From Paracoccaceae bacterium (GTDB taxonomy: Bacteria; Pseudomonadota; Alphaproteobacteria; Rhodobacterales; Rhodobacteraceae), in assembly GCA_024304875.1 (NCBI GenBank), contig JAMWZF010000093.1:1-9802 (forward strand): 9,802 nucleotides of DNA. The letters run 5' to 3'. The translations under genes and the position numbers were made by a program. Position 1 is the first letter of the stretch. Each line of letters begins with the position of its first letter. Shown piece after piece: positions 1 through 6,155 of this stretch. The notes under the pieces were generated by a model, which was not told the origin of the DNA, searched no databases, and worked only from the letters and a program-made list of their open reading frames with translations.

Positions 1-280
1 GGTCGTCCTCCAGCCACCACTCGGCGCCGTGACCGCCCACCATCGGCGGGCCGAGGTCCGGCAGGAAGCGGCGCAGGTCGTCCAGCCTCCGGCCCGAGAT
101 CACCGCAAGGGCGCCTCCGGCGGCATCGCGAAGCGCGGCCAGCATGGGGCCGAGGTCGGCCGGGATCTCGATCCCGTCCGGCGTCTCGGCGATGTCGACG
201 AGGGTGCCGTCGAAATCCAGAAAATATGCCGCCCCCGAGGGAGGCGGCATGTCAGGCAGTCTTTCGATGTCGGATGTCAT
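1..280 (-). CDS. otsB: Trehalose-6-phosphate phosphatase, N-terminal part (runs off the window)
   Basis: This gene reads from an ATG at 278-280 to the window edge, giving 93 residues of an incomplete protein. HAD-superfamily trehalose phosphatases remove phosphate from trehalose 6-phosphate in the cytoplasm, the last step of OtsA/OtsB trehalose synthesis, which makes a compatible solute. HAD motif I, DFDGT, lies at residues 22-26, with Asp22 as the expected nucleophile and Asp24 as the general acid. VISGR at about 60-64 matches motif II, and the GGHGAE stretch at about 82-87 fits the G-x-HG-x-E segment of the OtsB family. No clear Shine-Dalgarno precedes the chosen ATG, and a second in-frame Met at residue 11 is possible. 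The gene starts 42 bp after trcR ends on the same strand, so cotranscription is possible. The C-terminal cap and motif III lie outside the window, so another sugar-phosphatase HAD is not fully excluded. Confidence 0.85.
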   Translation of the reverse strand, partial: MTSDIERLPDMPPPSGAAYFLDFDGTLVDIAETPDGIEIPADLGPMLAALRDAAGGALAVISGRRLDDLRRFLPDLGPPMVGGHGAEWWLEDD

Positions 281-322
281 GCCGGGAAGGATAGCCCCGC
301 CCGGCATACGTTCAATGGCCGC

Positions 323-1105
323 TCAGCGACGGTCGTCCTCGTCCTCGTCGTCCTCGTCGGAGTCGGGCAGGTTGAAGAAGCTGTCGGCGTCCGAATACTC
401 GCGGGTGTCCTCTTCCTCGTCATCGGCGCCGCGCGGGTCGTCGTTGTCCGACAGGGTGAAGGTCTCGAGGCCGGAGATGGCCGTGGGCATCCGCGGCTCG
501 GTATCCATGCCGAGGCTCTGCTCGGTCGATACCAGCTTGCGGCGTTCGTCGTCGGTCATCACCTCGCCGTCCTTGGCCCTCTTGGCGTTGGCCTTCTGCA
601 CGGCGGCGTCCAGCTCGGTCTGCTTGCACAGGCCCAGGGCGACGGGGTCGATCGGCTCCATGTTCTGGATGTTCCAGTGCTCGCGGTTGCGGATCGACTG
701 GATCGTCGGCTTGGTGGTGCCGACCAGCTTGGAGATCTGGCCGTCCGACAGCTCCGGGTGGAACTTCACCAGCCAGAGGATCGAGTTCGGCCGGTCCTGC
801 CGCTTGGACAGCGGCGTGTAGCGCGGCCCGCGGCGCTTTTCCTCGCCCACGGCGGCGGCATTGAACTTCAGCTTGAGCGGGTGGAGCGGATTCTTCTCGG
901 CCGCGTCGATCTCGTCCTGGGTCAGCTGGTTGTTGGCGATCGGATCGAAGCCCTTCACGCCGGCGGCCACGTCGCCGTCGGCGATGCCCTGCACCTCGAG
1001 CTCGTGCATGCCGACGAAATCGGCGATCTGCTTGAAGCTGATTGTGGTGTTGTCCACCAGCCAGACGGCGGTGGCCTTGGCCATGATCGGTTTGTCCTGG
1101 GCCAT
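323..1105 (-). CDS. trcR: DUF1013 family cell-cycle transcription regulator TrcR
   Basis: This 260-residue protein belongs to DUF1013, a family conserved in Alphaproteobacteria. The Caulobacter member TrcR was reported to travel with RNA polymerase and to influence cell-cycle transcription; that is literature knowledge, not something visible here. The family signature MAKATAVWLVDNT begins at Met8, followed by a helix-turn-helix-like stretch (about 20-45). A second HTH-like stretch spans about 108-145 (WLVKFHPELSDGQISKLVGT, then TKPTIQSIRN). The C-terminal 40 residues are very acidic and probably disordered. The start at 1103-1105 is supported by a purine-rich GAGAAGGAG about 9 bases upstream, although an internal start at Met8 would also fit. 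A 7-bp hairpin (1141-1158) lies in its upstream region. otsB follows 42 bp downstream. Family assignment is firm; the cell-cycle role is inferred from the Caulobacter ortholog. Confidence 0.93.
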   Translation of the reverse strand: MAQDKPIMAKATAVWLVDNTTISFKQIADFVGMHELEVQGIADGDVAAGVKGFDPIANNQLTQDEIDAAEKNPLHPLKLKFNAAAVGEEKRRGPRYTPLSKRQDRPNSILWLVKFHPELSDGQISKLVGTTKPTIQSIRNREHWNIQNMEPIDPVALGLCKQTELDAAVQKANAKRAKDGEVMTDDERRKLVSTEQSLGMDTEPRMPTAISGLETFTLSDNDDPRGADDEEEDTREYSDADSFFNLPDSDEDDEDEDDRR

Positions 1106-1140
1106 CGGTTGGCTCCTTCTCGCAAATACGCTTCGCCCCG

Positions 1141-1158
1141 GCTCTCCTTTCGGAGAGC
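1141..1158. promoter_or_regulatory. Perfect 7-bp inverted repeat in the trcR/RNase T2 divergent region
   Basis: GCTCTCC (1141-1147) and GGAGAGC (1152-1158) are exact reverse complements around a 4-base loop, TTTC. On the minus strand this lies 36 bases before the trcR start, so it would sit in the trcR 5' leader or overlap its promoter. It may be an operator or an mRNA hairpin. No T-run follows, so it is not a convincing terminator. Confidence 0.4.
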
Positions 1159-1185
1159 GGGCCGGGTCTGGCGGCCCAAGTTGCC

Positions 1186-1213
1186 TTGTCGGGGAACTCG
1201 GGCGCTATATAGT
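1186..1213 (+). promoter_or_regulatory. Candidate sigma70 promoter for the RNase T2 gene
   Basis: TTGTCG (1186-1191) and TATAGT (1208-1213) are separated by 16 bp, 30 bp before the RNase T2 ATG. TTGCCT (1181-1186) with TATATA (1206-1211), 19 bp apart, is an alternative pairing. The AT step CTATATAG (1205-1212) is self-complementary and stands out from GC-rich surroundings, so it could also serve as the -10 of the divergent trcR gene. No matching -35 is obvious on the minus strand. Confidence 0.35.
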
Positions 1214-1242
1214 CGCCGCGGTTTCGTTAGGAAAGCCCCGAA

Positions 1243-1887
1243 ATGCGCCTGTTTGTTCTGGTCCTGGCCCTTCTGGCCGCCCCGCTTGCGCCCGCGGCCC
1301 GGGCCGAGGGCAGGGCGGGGGACTTCGACTACTACGTCATGGCCCTGTCCTGGTCGCCGAACTGGTGCCGCGCGACGGGCCGGGCGCAAGGGTCCGAACA
1401 ATGCGCCGAGGGCGCCGGCTTCGGCTGGGTCCTGCACGGCCTCTGGCCGCAGTACGAGGACGGCGGCTGGCCCGAGTACTGCGACGTGACCTTTCGCAAC
1501 CCGTCCCGGTCGGACACCGCGGCCGAGGCCGACCTCTTCGGCTCGGGCGGATCGGCCTGGCACCAGTGGAACAAGCACGGGCGCTGCACCGGGCTCTCCG
1601 CAGACGACTACTACCGCCTGTCGCGCCGCGCCCTTGCAGGGGTGGAAAGGCCCGGGATCTTCCGTCAGCTCGCCCGCGACGTCCGCCTGCCCGCCTCGGT
1701 GGTCGAGGAGGCCTTCCTGGAGGCGAACCCGGACATGGGGGCCGAGATGATCACCGTCACCTGCCGCGACGGCGCCATCGCCGAGGCCCGCATCTGCCTG
1801 ACCCGGGACCTGCGGATGCGGGCCTGCGGCGAGGGGGTGCAGCGGGACTGCGCCATGACCGACGCCTATTTCGAGGCGATGCGCTAG
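1243..1887 (+). CDS. Secreted ribonuclease T2 family protein
   Basis: RNase T2 enzymes are non-specific endoribonucleases that cleave single-stranded RNA through a 2',3'-cyclic phosphate, normally in the periplasm or outside the cell. The 214-residue product begins with a signal peptide (MRLFVLVLALLAAPLAPAAR, then AEG), with probable cleavage after ARA at about residue 21. The first active-site segment is HGLWPQ with His65. The second is HQWNKHGRC at 107-115, with His107, Lys111 and His112. The position normally held by the catalytic Glu (E in H-E-W-x-K-H-G) is Gln108. Eight cysteines in the mature part (42, 54, 80, 115, 174, 185, 195, 203) suit a disulfide-bonded secreted protein. The start is supported by TAGGAAAG ending 8 bases before the ATG. 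It is divergent from trcR and followed, 126 bp on, by the DUF1194 gene. The family call is secure; full activity is uncertain because of the Glu-to-Gln change. Confidence 0.93.
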   Translation: MRLFVLVLALLAAPLAPAARAEGRAGDFDYYVMALSWSPNWCRATGRAQGSEQCAEGAGFGWVLHGLWPQYEDGGWPEYCDVTFRNPSRSDTAAEADLFGSGGSAWHQWNKHGRCTGLSADDYYRLSRRALAGVERPGIFRQLARDVRLPASVVEEAFLEANPDMGAEMITVTCRDGAIAEARICLTRDLRMRACGEGVQRDCAMTDAYFEAMR

Positions 1888-1907
1888 CGCCGCCCGCCGG
1901 GTGAAAA

Positions 1908-1944
1908 TTAACCCATTGTTAACATGATCTTACCCGCGGATAAG
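1908..1944 (+). promoter_or_regulatory. CtrA-type box (TTAA-N7-TTAA) overlapping a candidate promoter for the DUF1194 gene
   Basis: TTAA (1908-1911), seven bases (CCCATTG), then TTAA (1919-1922) exactly matches the full CtrA recognition pattern known from Caulobacter and other Alphaproteobacteria. The right half-site overlaps a possible -35, TTGTTA (1916-1921), followed 17 bp later by GATAAG (1939-1944). This is the usual layout of CtrA-activated promoters, where the box covers the -35. The DUF1194 start codon lies about 70 bp downstream of the -10. Control by CtrA is inferred from the motif alone. Confidence 0.5.
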
Positions 1945-2013
1945 GTCGCCCCGGGGTGCTGTCGCAGAATCGTGACAGACGCCCGGGCGCACCACCGGCA
2001 TAGTGGCGGGACC

Positions 2014-2703
2014 ATGCGTCTTGCCCTTGCCGTCCTCATCGCCCTCGCCACCACGCCCGCCCGCGCCTGCGACCTCGCCCTGATTCTCGCCGTCGACGTC
2101 TCGGGCTCGGTCGACGAGGACGAATATGCCATCCAACGTGACGGCCTGGCGCGGGCGCTGGCGGACAGCGTGGTGCGCGAGGCGCTGGTGAACGCAAGGG
2201 CGCGGGTCGCGGTCGTCCAATGGACCGGTGCGTCGCGGCAAGCGGTCACCGTGCCCTGGACCGCGGTCGAGGATCACGAGGCCGCCCACCGGCTCGCTGC
2301 CACGGTCGCCGCCGATCCGCGGGTATGGTGGCAGTATTCCACCGCCATCGGCGAGGCCATCGCCCTGTCCCTCGAGATGTTCCAGGAGGTCCCCGAGTGC
2401 CGCCGTCGGGTCATCGACATCTCGGGCGACGGCACCTCGAACGAGGGCCGGATGCCCGCCGGCTTCCGTCCCGCCCTCACCGCCGCCGGGGTCACGATCA
2501 ACGCCGTCGTCATCGAAACCGACGAGCGCGACCTGACGGGGTATTTCTGGGAAAACGTCATCCACGGCCCCGGCGCCTTCGTGGTCACGGCCGCCGGGTT
2601 CGAGCAATACGCCGCGCGAATCCGCGAGAAGCTGATCCGCGAGGTCGCCGACCAGATCGGCGCCCTGACCGTGCCCGACGCGACCGCGCCTGTCCGGTAC
2701 TGA
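2014..2703 (+). CDS. DUF1194 (von Willebrand A-like) secreted protein
   Basis: This is a 229-residue exported protein of the DUF1194 family, whose members resemble von Willebrand factor A domains. The signal peptide MRLALAVLIALATTPARA is probably cut at about residue 18. A metal-ion-dependent adhesion site follows: D28-x-S30-x-S32 (DVSGSVD), Thr110 in YSTAIG and Asp139 in ISGDGTSN. Such domains usually bind protein partners through a divalent cation; the family's biological role is unknown to me. An in-frame ATG at 1924 would add 30 residues ahead of the signal peptide and lies next to the CtrA box, so the ATG at 2014 was chosen although its Shine-Dalgarno (GGCGGGA) is weak. The gene stands alone between RNase T2 and the sdh operon, with a strong hairpin starting 13 bases after its stop codon. 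Confidence 0.88.
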   Translation: MRLALAVLIALATTPARACDLALILAVDVSGSVDEDEYAIQRDGLARALADSVVREALVNARARVAVVQWTGASRQAVTVPWTAVEDHEAAHRLAATVAADPRVWWQYSTAIGEAIALSLEMFQEVPECRRRVIDISGDGTSNEGRMPAGFRPALTAAGVTINAVVIETDERDLTGYFWENVIHGPGAFVVTAAGFEQYAARIREKLIREVADQIGALTVPDATAPVRY

Positions 2704-2716
2704 ACCGGCGGCCAGA

Positions 2717-2745
2717 GTGATCACAGCCCTTCGGGATGTGATCAC
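2717..2745. terminator. Strong hairpin made of two GTGATCAC palindromes: terminator of the DUF1194 gene or sdh operator
   Basis: GTGATCAC occurs at 2717-2724 and again at 2738-2745. Between them CCC (2727-2729) can pair with GGG (2733-2735) around a TTC loop, and A2725 pairs with T2737. The transcript can therefore fold into a 13-position stem with one G-A mismatch. It begins 13 bases after the DUF1194 stop, as expected for a terminator, but no T-run follows. Each arm is itself a perfect palindrome and the two are 21 bp apart start to start, about two helical turns. Paired operator sites about 60 bp upstream of the sdh promoter candidate are an equally good reading. Confidence 0.5.
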
Positions 2746-2804
2746 GCGCCGCCACTTTCTGTCCATTTGCGGCAAGATTCCACACCCTGCCGCGGCGCAG
2801 CGCC

Positions 2805-2832
2805 GTGACATGGCGGCAAAAACCGCTATCAA
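2805..2832 (+). promoter_or_regulatory. Candidate sigma70 promoter of the sdh operon
   Basis: GTGACA (2805-2810, five of six consensus -35 bases) and TATCAA (2827-2832) are separated by 16 bp and lie 65 bp before the sdhC ATG. The spacer contains an AAAAA run. A near-perfect palindrome, CGGCGC-A-GCGCCG, sits just upstream and overlaps the start of the -35. No other convincing promoter was seen between the DUF1194 gene and sdhC. The call rests on inspection only. Confidence 0.4.
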
Positions 2833-2897
2833 GGCCCCTGAACAGCCCGCAGCACCGACGCGCGGCGCGCCACACGAGCCGAGGAGACGACTCACCC

Positions 2898-3287
2898 ATG
2901 GCAGACGTGAACAGGGGCAACCGCCCGCTCTCGCCCTTCATGATCGGGCATGTCTACAAGCCGCAGCTGACCTCGATGACCTCGATCTTCACGCGGATCA
3001 CCGGCAACGCCCTGCTCGTCGCCGGCCTGATGATCACCTGGTGGTTCATCGGCCTCGCCACCGGGCCCGAGGCCTTCGCCCGCGCCGACGGCTTCCTGCG
3101 GTCCTGGTTCGGCGACCTGGTCATGTTCCTCAGCCTCTGGGCGCTGCTGTACCACACGCTCTTCGGAATCCGGCACCTGATCTGGGACACCGGGCGCATG
3201 CTCGAGGTCGACCGCTCCGAGACCTATGCCATCGGCGCGATCATCGCCTCGGTGCTGCTCACCATCTTCATCGCCGTCGTCGTCTGA
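2898..3287 (+). CDS. sdhC: Succinate dehydrogenase cytochrome b556 subunit
   Basis: SdhC is one of two membrane anchors of complex II; with SdhD it binds heme b and the quinone site that receives electrons from SdhB. The 129-residue product has the family N-terminus NRPLSPF followed by YKPQLTSMTS and three hydrophobic helices (about 36-57, 69-92, 108-129). YHTLFGIRH supplies His86, which aligns with the heme ligand His84 of E. coli SdhC, and His93. Ser29 and Arg33 in SIFTRITG align with the quinone-site Ser27 and Arg31. The intervening His30 of E. coli is Thr32 here, which I believe is common in related bacteria. The ATG at 2898 fits the family N-terminus and is preceded by GAGGAG (2881-2886); an in-frame ATG at 2805 would add 31 unrelated residues. 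It is the first gene of the operon, 11 bp before sdhD. Confidence 0.95.
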   Translation: MADVNRGNRPLSPFMIGHVYKPQLTSMTSIFTRITGNALLVAGLMITWWFIGLATGPEAFARADGFLRSWFGDLVMFLSLWALLYHTLFGIRHLIWDTGRMLEVDRSETYAIGAIIASVLLTIFIAVVV

Positions 3288-3298
3288 GGGAGGATCAC

Positions 3299-3670
3299 AT
3301 GGCTTTTCTGACCGACCGCAAACGCGCCGAGGGCCTCGGCTCCGCCAAGTCCGGGACCGAGCATCACTGGCACACGATGGTCTCCTCGGTGGCGATGTGC
3401 GGGCTGATCCCGCTCTTCATCCTCACCTTCGGCGCGGCCTACGGCGGCACCTACGAGGAAATGCTGGCCTATTATTCCCGCCCCTTCCCGGCGATCGTCG
3501 CCCTGCTGACGCTGCTGGTGGGCTGGGTCCACTTCCGGCTGGGCGTGCAGGCCCTGATCGAGGACTACACCGGCGGCTTCACCCGCAAGGCGCTCGTCAT
3601 CGGCATGGCGTGCCTGTGCTACACCGCCGCCGCCACCGGCGTCTTCGCCATCGCCCGCATCGCGCTTTGA
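3299..3670 (+). CDS. sdhD: Succinate dehydrogenase hydrophobic membrane anchor subunit
   Basis: SdhD is the second membrane anchor of complex II and completes the heme b and ubiquinone pocket. The 123-residue protein has a polar N-terminal stretch, then three membrane helices at about 27-48, 62-83 and 97-119. The motif H78-x3-G82-x6-D89-Y90 matches the SdhD signature; His78 aligns with E. coli heme ligand His71, and Asp89-Tyr90 with Asp82-Tyr83, where Tyr83 contacts the quinone. The ATG at 3299 is preceded by a good Shine-Dalgarno (AGGGAGG). The gap from sdhC is 11 bp and to sdhA 10 bp, so the genes are cotranscribed and probably translated together. Confidence 0.95.
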   Translation: MAFLTDRKRAEGLGSAKSGTEHHWHTMVSSVAMCGLIPLFILTFGAAYGGTYEEMLAYYSRPFPAIVALLTLLVGWVHFRLGVQALIEDYTGGFTRKALVIGMACLCYTAAATGVFAIARIAL

Positions 3671-3680
3671 GGTTCTGACA

Positions 3681-5486
3681 ATGGCTGCTTACGAATACGA
3701 GACCCACGACTACGACGTGGTGGTGGTCGGCGCCGGCGGCGCGGGCCTGCGCGCGACCCTCGGGATGGCCGAGCAGGGTCTGCGCACCGCCTGCATCTCC
3801 AAGGTCTTCCCGACCCGGTCCCACACCGTCGCCGCACAGGGCGGCATCGCGGCCTCCCTTTCCAACATGGGCCCCGACCACTGGCAGTGGCACATGTACG
3901 ACACGGTGAAGGGCTCCGACTGGCTGGGCGACACCGACGCGATGGAATACCTCGCCCGCGAGGCGCCCAAGGCGGTGTATGAGCTGGAGCATTACGGCGT
4001 GCCCTTCTCCCGCACCGAGGAAGGCAAGATCTACCAGCGCCCCTTCGGCGGCCACACCACCGAGTTCGGCGAGGGCCCCCCGGTCCAGCGCACCTGTGCC
4101 GCCGCCGACCGGACCGGCCACGCGATCCTGCACACGCTCTATGGCCAGAGCCTCAAGCAGAAGGCCGAGTTCTACATCGAGTATTTCGCCATCGACCTGC
4201 TGATGAGCGAGGACGGCCGCTGCGAGGGCGTCCTGTGCTGGAAGCTGGACGACGGGACCATGCACGTCTTCGCCGCCAAGATGGTCGTCCTGGCCACCGG
4301 CGGCTACGGCCGGGCCTACTTCTCCGCCACCTCCGCCCATACCTGCACCGGCGACGGCGGCGGCATGGTGGCCCGCGCGGGCCTGCCGCTCCAGGACATG
4401 GAGTTTGTCCAGTTCCACCCCACCGGCATCTACGGCTCGGGCTGCCTCATCACCGAGGGCGCGCGGGGCGAGGGCGGCTACCTGACCAACTCCGAGGGCG
4501 AGCGGTTCATGGAGCGCTACGCGCCCACCTACAAGGACCTTGCGCCGCGCGACTACGTCAGCCGCTCAATGACCATGGAGATCCGCGAGGGCAGGGGCGT
4601 GGGGCCGGACGGCGACCACATCCACCTGAACCTCAACCACCTGCCGGCCGAGGCGCTGGCCGAGCGGCTGCCGGGGATTTCCGAGAGCGCCAAGATCTTC
4701 GCCGGCGTGGATGTCACGAAAGAGCCGATCCCGGTCCTGCCGACGGTCCATTACAACATGGGCGGCATCCCGACGAACTACTTCGGCGAGGTGCTGAACC
4801 CGACCGAAGAGGACCCCAACGCCGTGGTACCCGGCCTGATGGCCGTGGGCGAGGCGGGCTGCGCTTCCGTGCACGGGGCCAACCGCCTCGGCTCCAACTC
4901 CTTGATCGACCTCGTGGTCTTCGGCCGCGCGGCGGCGATCCGGGCAGGCAGCGTCGTGGACCGGGACAGCGCGATCCCGACGCCCCGGACCTCCGAGATC
5001 GAGAAGAGCTTCGAGCGCTTCGACGCCCTGCGCCATGCGGACGGCGCGACACCCACGGCCGAGCTGCGGCTCGAGATGCAGAAGGCGATGCAGGAGGATG
5101 CCGCCGTCTTCCGCACCGACAAGACGCTCAAGGAAGGGGTCGACAAGATGACCGCGATCGCCGGCAAGATGGCCGACATCAAGGTCACCGACCGGTCGCT
5201 GGTCTGGAACTCTGACCTGATGGAGACGCTGGAGCTGACCAACCTGATGCCCAACGCGCTCGCCACCATCGTCGGCGCCGAGGCGCGCAAGGAAAGCCGC
5301 GGCGCCCATGCGCACGAGGATTATCCTGAGCGGGACGATGCCGAATGGCGCAAGCACACGATAACGCGCATTGACGGCGCCAAGGTGGACCTTAGCTATC
5401 GGCCCGTGATCACGGCCCCGTTGACGACCGAAGCCGAAGGCGGGATCAACGAAGCCAGGATCGCCCCCAAGAAGAGGACCTTCTGA
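3681..5486 (+). CDS. sdhA: Succinate dehydrogenase flavoprotein subunit
   Basis: SdhA oxidises succinate to fumarate in the TCA cycle, passing two electrons from covalently bound FAD to SdhB at the cytoplasmic face of the inner membrane. The 601-residue length is normal for an alphaproteobacterial SdhA. The dinucleotide motif GAGGAG is at 17-22. RSHTVAAQGG contains His48, the expected covalent FAD attachment residue. HPTGIYGSG with His246, RD at 290-291 (catalytic Arg, E. coli Arg286), VHYNMGG with His357 and NRLGSNS with Arg402 are the substrate-site residues. The C-terminus (YRPV...EARIAPKKRTF) is intact. A GAGG lies about 8 bases before the ATG, overlapping the sdhD stop. The stop TGA overlaps the next gene's ATG by one base (TGATG). 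No disruption is seen. Confidence 0.98.
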   Translation: MAAYEYETHDYDVVVVGAGGAGLRATLGMAEQGLRTACISKVFPTRSHTVAAQGGIAASLSNMGPDHWQWHMYDTVKGSDWLGDTDAMEYLAREAPKAVYELEHYGVPFSRTEEGKIYQRPFGGHTTEFGEGPPVQRTCAAADRTGHAILHTLYGQSLKQKAEFYIEYFAIDLLMSEDGRCEGVLCWKLDDGTMHVFAAKMVVLATGGYGRAYFSATSAHTCTGDGGGMVARAGLPLQDMEFVQFHPTGIYGSGCLITEGARGEGGYLTNSEGERFMERYAPTYKDLAPRDYVSRSMTMEIREGRGVGPDGDHIHLNLNHLPAEALAERLPGISESAKIFAGVDVTKEPIPVLPTVHYNMGGIPTNYFGEVLNPTEEDPNAVVPGLMAVGEAGCASVHGANRLGSNSLIDLVVFGRAAAIRAGSVVDRDSAIPTPRTSEIEKSFERFDALRHADGATPTAELRLEMQKAMQEDAAVFRTDKTLKEGVDKMTAIAGKMADIKVTDRSLVWNSDLMETLELTNLMPNALATIVGAEARKESRGAHAHEDYPERDDAEWRKHTITRIDGAKVDLSYRPVITAPLTTEAEGGINEARIAPKKRTF

Positions 5487-5782
5487 TGCGCTCCCTGCTT
5501 GTTGTCGCCCTGGTCCTGAGCGCGGGCAGTGCGCTGGCCCAGGACGAAAGCGCCGACCGCGCCGCCGCCCGCGCCATGATGATCGAGGAACTCGGCGGCC
5601 AGGGCCTGTCCGAGGCGATGGCCGACGGCGCCGCGTCCTGCGCGCTCGAGAGGATGTCCGACGACGAGGTCACCAGCCTGATCACCGCCACCGACGATGC
5701 CGCCCGCGAGGCGGTGATCGACGGCATCTCGGACCAGGATGGCCTGGTGACCTGCATGAGCGAGGTCGTCAGCCAGGGATGA
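5486..5782 (+). CDS. Small periplasmic protein encoded between sdhA and sdhB (hypothetical, two Cys)
   Basis: The product is a 98-residue protein of unknown function. The first 18 residues form a signal peptide (MRSLLVVALVLSAGSALA) with an ALA/QD cleavage site. The mature part, about 80 residues, is acidic and mostly helical in appearance and holds two cysteines, Cys52 and Cys90, that could form a disulfide in the periplasm. The segment from Cys52 reads C-x-L-E-x2-S-x2-E-V, and the same pattern occurs in the lipoprotein at 7778-8095, so the two look paralogous. Translation is coupled to sdhA by a TGATG overlap, with GAAGAGGA as ribosome site within sdhA. The stop overlaps the next start by ATGA. 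Small genes of this kind between sdhA and sdhB are, as I recall, usual in Rhodobacterales; a role in complex II assembly is possible but unsupported by the sequence. Confidence 0.85.
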   Translation: MRSLLVVALVLSAGSALAQDESADRAAARAMMIEELGGQGLSEAMADGAASCALERMSDDEVTSLITATDDAAREAVIDGISDQDGLVTCMSEVVSQG

Positions 5783-6057
5783 GAGCGCTCCTGCTCCTGC
5801 CGCTCGGACTTGTGGCCGCCTGCGGGCCGCCGGACCCGGAACGCGTCATGCGCCAGTGCGAGGACCGCGCCCGCGCCGCACAGGGGCCGACGGGACGCGT
5901 GGCCGTCGGAGCCAATTCCGAGGACGGGCGATTTGCCTCGGTCGCGATCGGCGTCACCGGCGACTACCTTGCGGGCCGCGACCCGATCGAGGTCTACGAA
6001 CGCTGCGTGTTGGGCCGGACCGGAGCACTGCCGCCCCGTCCGCCGGTGCTGAACTGA
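5779..6057 (+). CDS. Small lipoprotein in the sdh operon (hypothetical)
   Basis: This is a 92-residue predicted lipoprotein. The short hydrophobic signal ends in the lipobox V12-A-A-C15, so Cys15 would be lipidated, with Gly16 next to it, and the protein held in a membrane facing the periplasm. The mature part is about 78 residues with two further cysteines (Cys27 in RQCEDRA and Cys76 in VYERCV), a Gly-rich GPTGRVAVG segment, GDYLAGRDP and a Pro-rich tail. I do not recognise a domain of known function; proteins with this layout occur, as I recall, as conserved Rhodobacterales hypotheticals. It overlaps the preceding gene by four bases (ATGA), so translation is probably coupled. The inserted cassette begins immediately after its stop codon. 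Confidence 0.82.
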   Translation: MRALLLLPLGLVAACGPPDPERVMRQCEDRARAAQGPTGRVAVGANSEDGRFASVAIGVTGDYLAGRDPIEVYERCVLGRTGALPPRPPVLN

Positions 6058-6070
6058 AATCATAAGGAAG
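6056..6070 (+). repeat. Left copy of an imperfect direct repeat bracketing the cassette
   Basis: GAAATCATAAGGAAG here corresponds to GAAACAAAAGGAAG at 7760-7773, with one base deleted and one changed. It begins inside the stop codon of the 92-aa lipoprotein gene and includes a ribosome binding site for an ATG at 6078. The right copy supplies the ribosome binding site of the gene at 7778. The pair may mark a duplication made when the cassette entered, although similarity of two Shine-Dalgarno regions could also arise by chance. Confidence 0.4.
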
Positions 6071-6077
6071 ACCTTAG

Positions 6078-6143
6078 ATGCAGATTGCCACTCACGATGC
6101 GACAGCGTGCAAGGAATTCCTTCGTGGTTCATCTGGGTGTTGA
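6078..6143 (+). other. 21-codon leader ORF in frame with fkbM, ended by TGA
   Basis: An ATG at 6078 stands seven bases after a clear ribosome site (AAGGAAG). It opens a 21-residue reading frame (MQIATHDATACKEFLRGSSG, then C) that stops at TGA 6141-6143. The frame is the same as that of the methyltransferase, whose first GTG lies only four codons beyond the stop (6156). The stretch could be a true leader peptide, the original N-terminus of the methyltransferase cut off by a nonsense change, or a remnant from the insertion. The peptide resembles nothing I recognise. Confidence 0.35.
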
Positions 6144-6155
6144 GTCAGCACAGCG

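Noticed and set aside
29..1489. Long plus-strand reading frame of 486 codons
   Set aside because: It runs antisense to otsB and trcR and then into another frame of the RNase T2 gene; it has no family motifs and is a by-product of high GC content.
1881..1890. Palindrome GCGCTAGCGC over the RNase T2 stop codon
   Set aside because: It is too short and loopless to terminate transcription and is easily formed in GC-rich sequence.
1924..2013. N-terminal extension of the DUF1194 protein from ATG 1924
   Set aside because: It would place 30 polar residues before an excellent signal peptide and begin within 2 bp of the CtrA box.
2805..2897. N-terminal extension of SdhC from ATG 2805
   Set aside because: The extra residues do not match the SdhC family, and GAGGAG precedes the ATG at 2898.
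5404..5415. Another GTGATCAC copy, inside CCGTGATCACGG
   Set aside because: It codes for conserved SdhA residues (RPVITAP) near the C-terminus, so it is probably a coincidence of codons.
6111..6122. 12-bp palindrome AAGGAATTCCTT in the leader ORF
   Set aside because: It has no loop for a hairpin, no second copy, and no clear partner motif; it may be chance in a low-GC stretch.
5446..6132. Minus-strand reading frame opposite the small genes after sdhA
   Set aside because: The plus-strand genes have signal peptides, a lipobox and ATGA/TGATG coupling, whereas this frame shows no domain.
6141..6143. TGA read as selenocysteine
   Set aside because: FkbM methyltransferases have no known selenocysteine and no stem-loop of SECIS type is evident after it.
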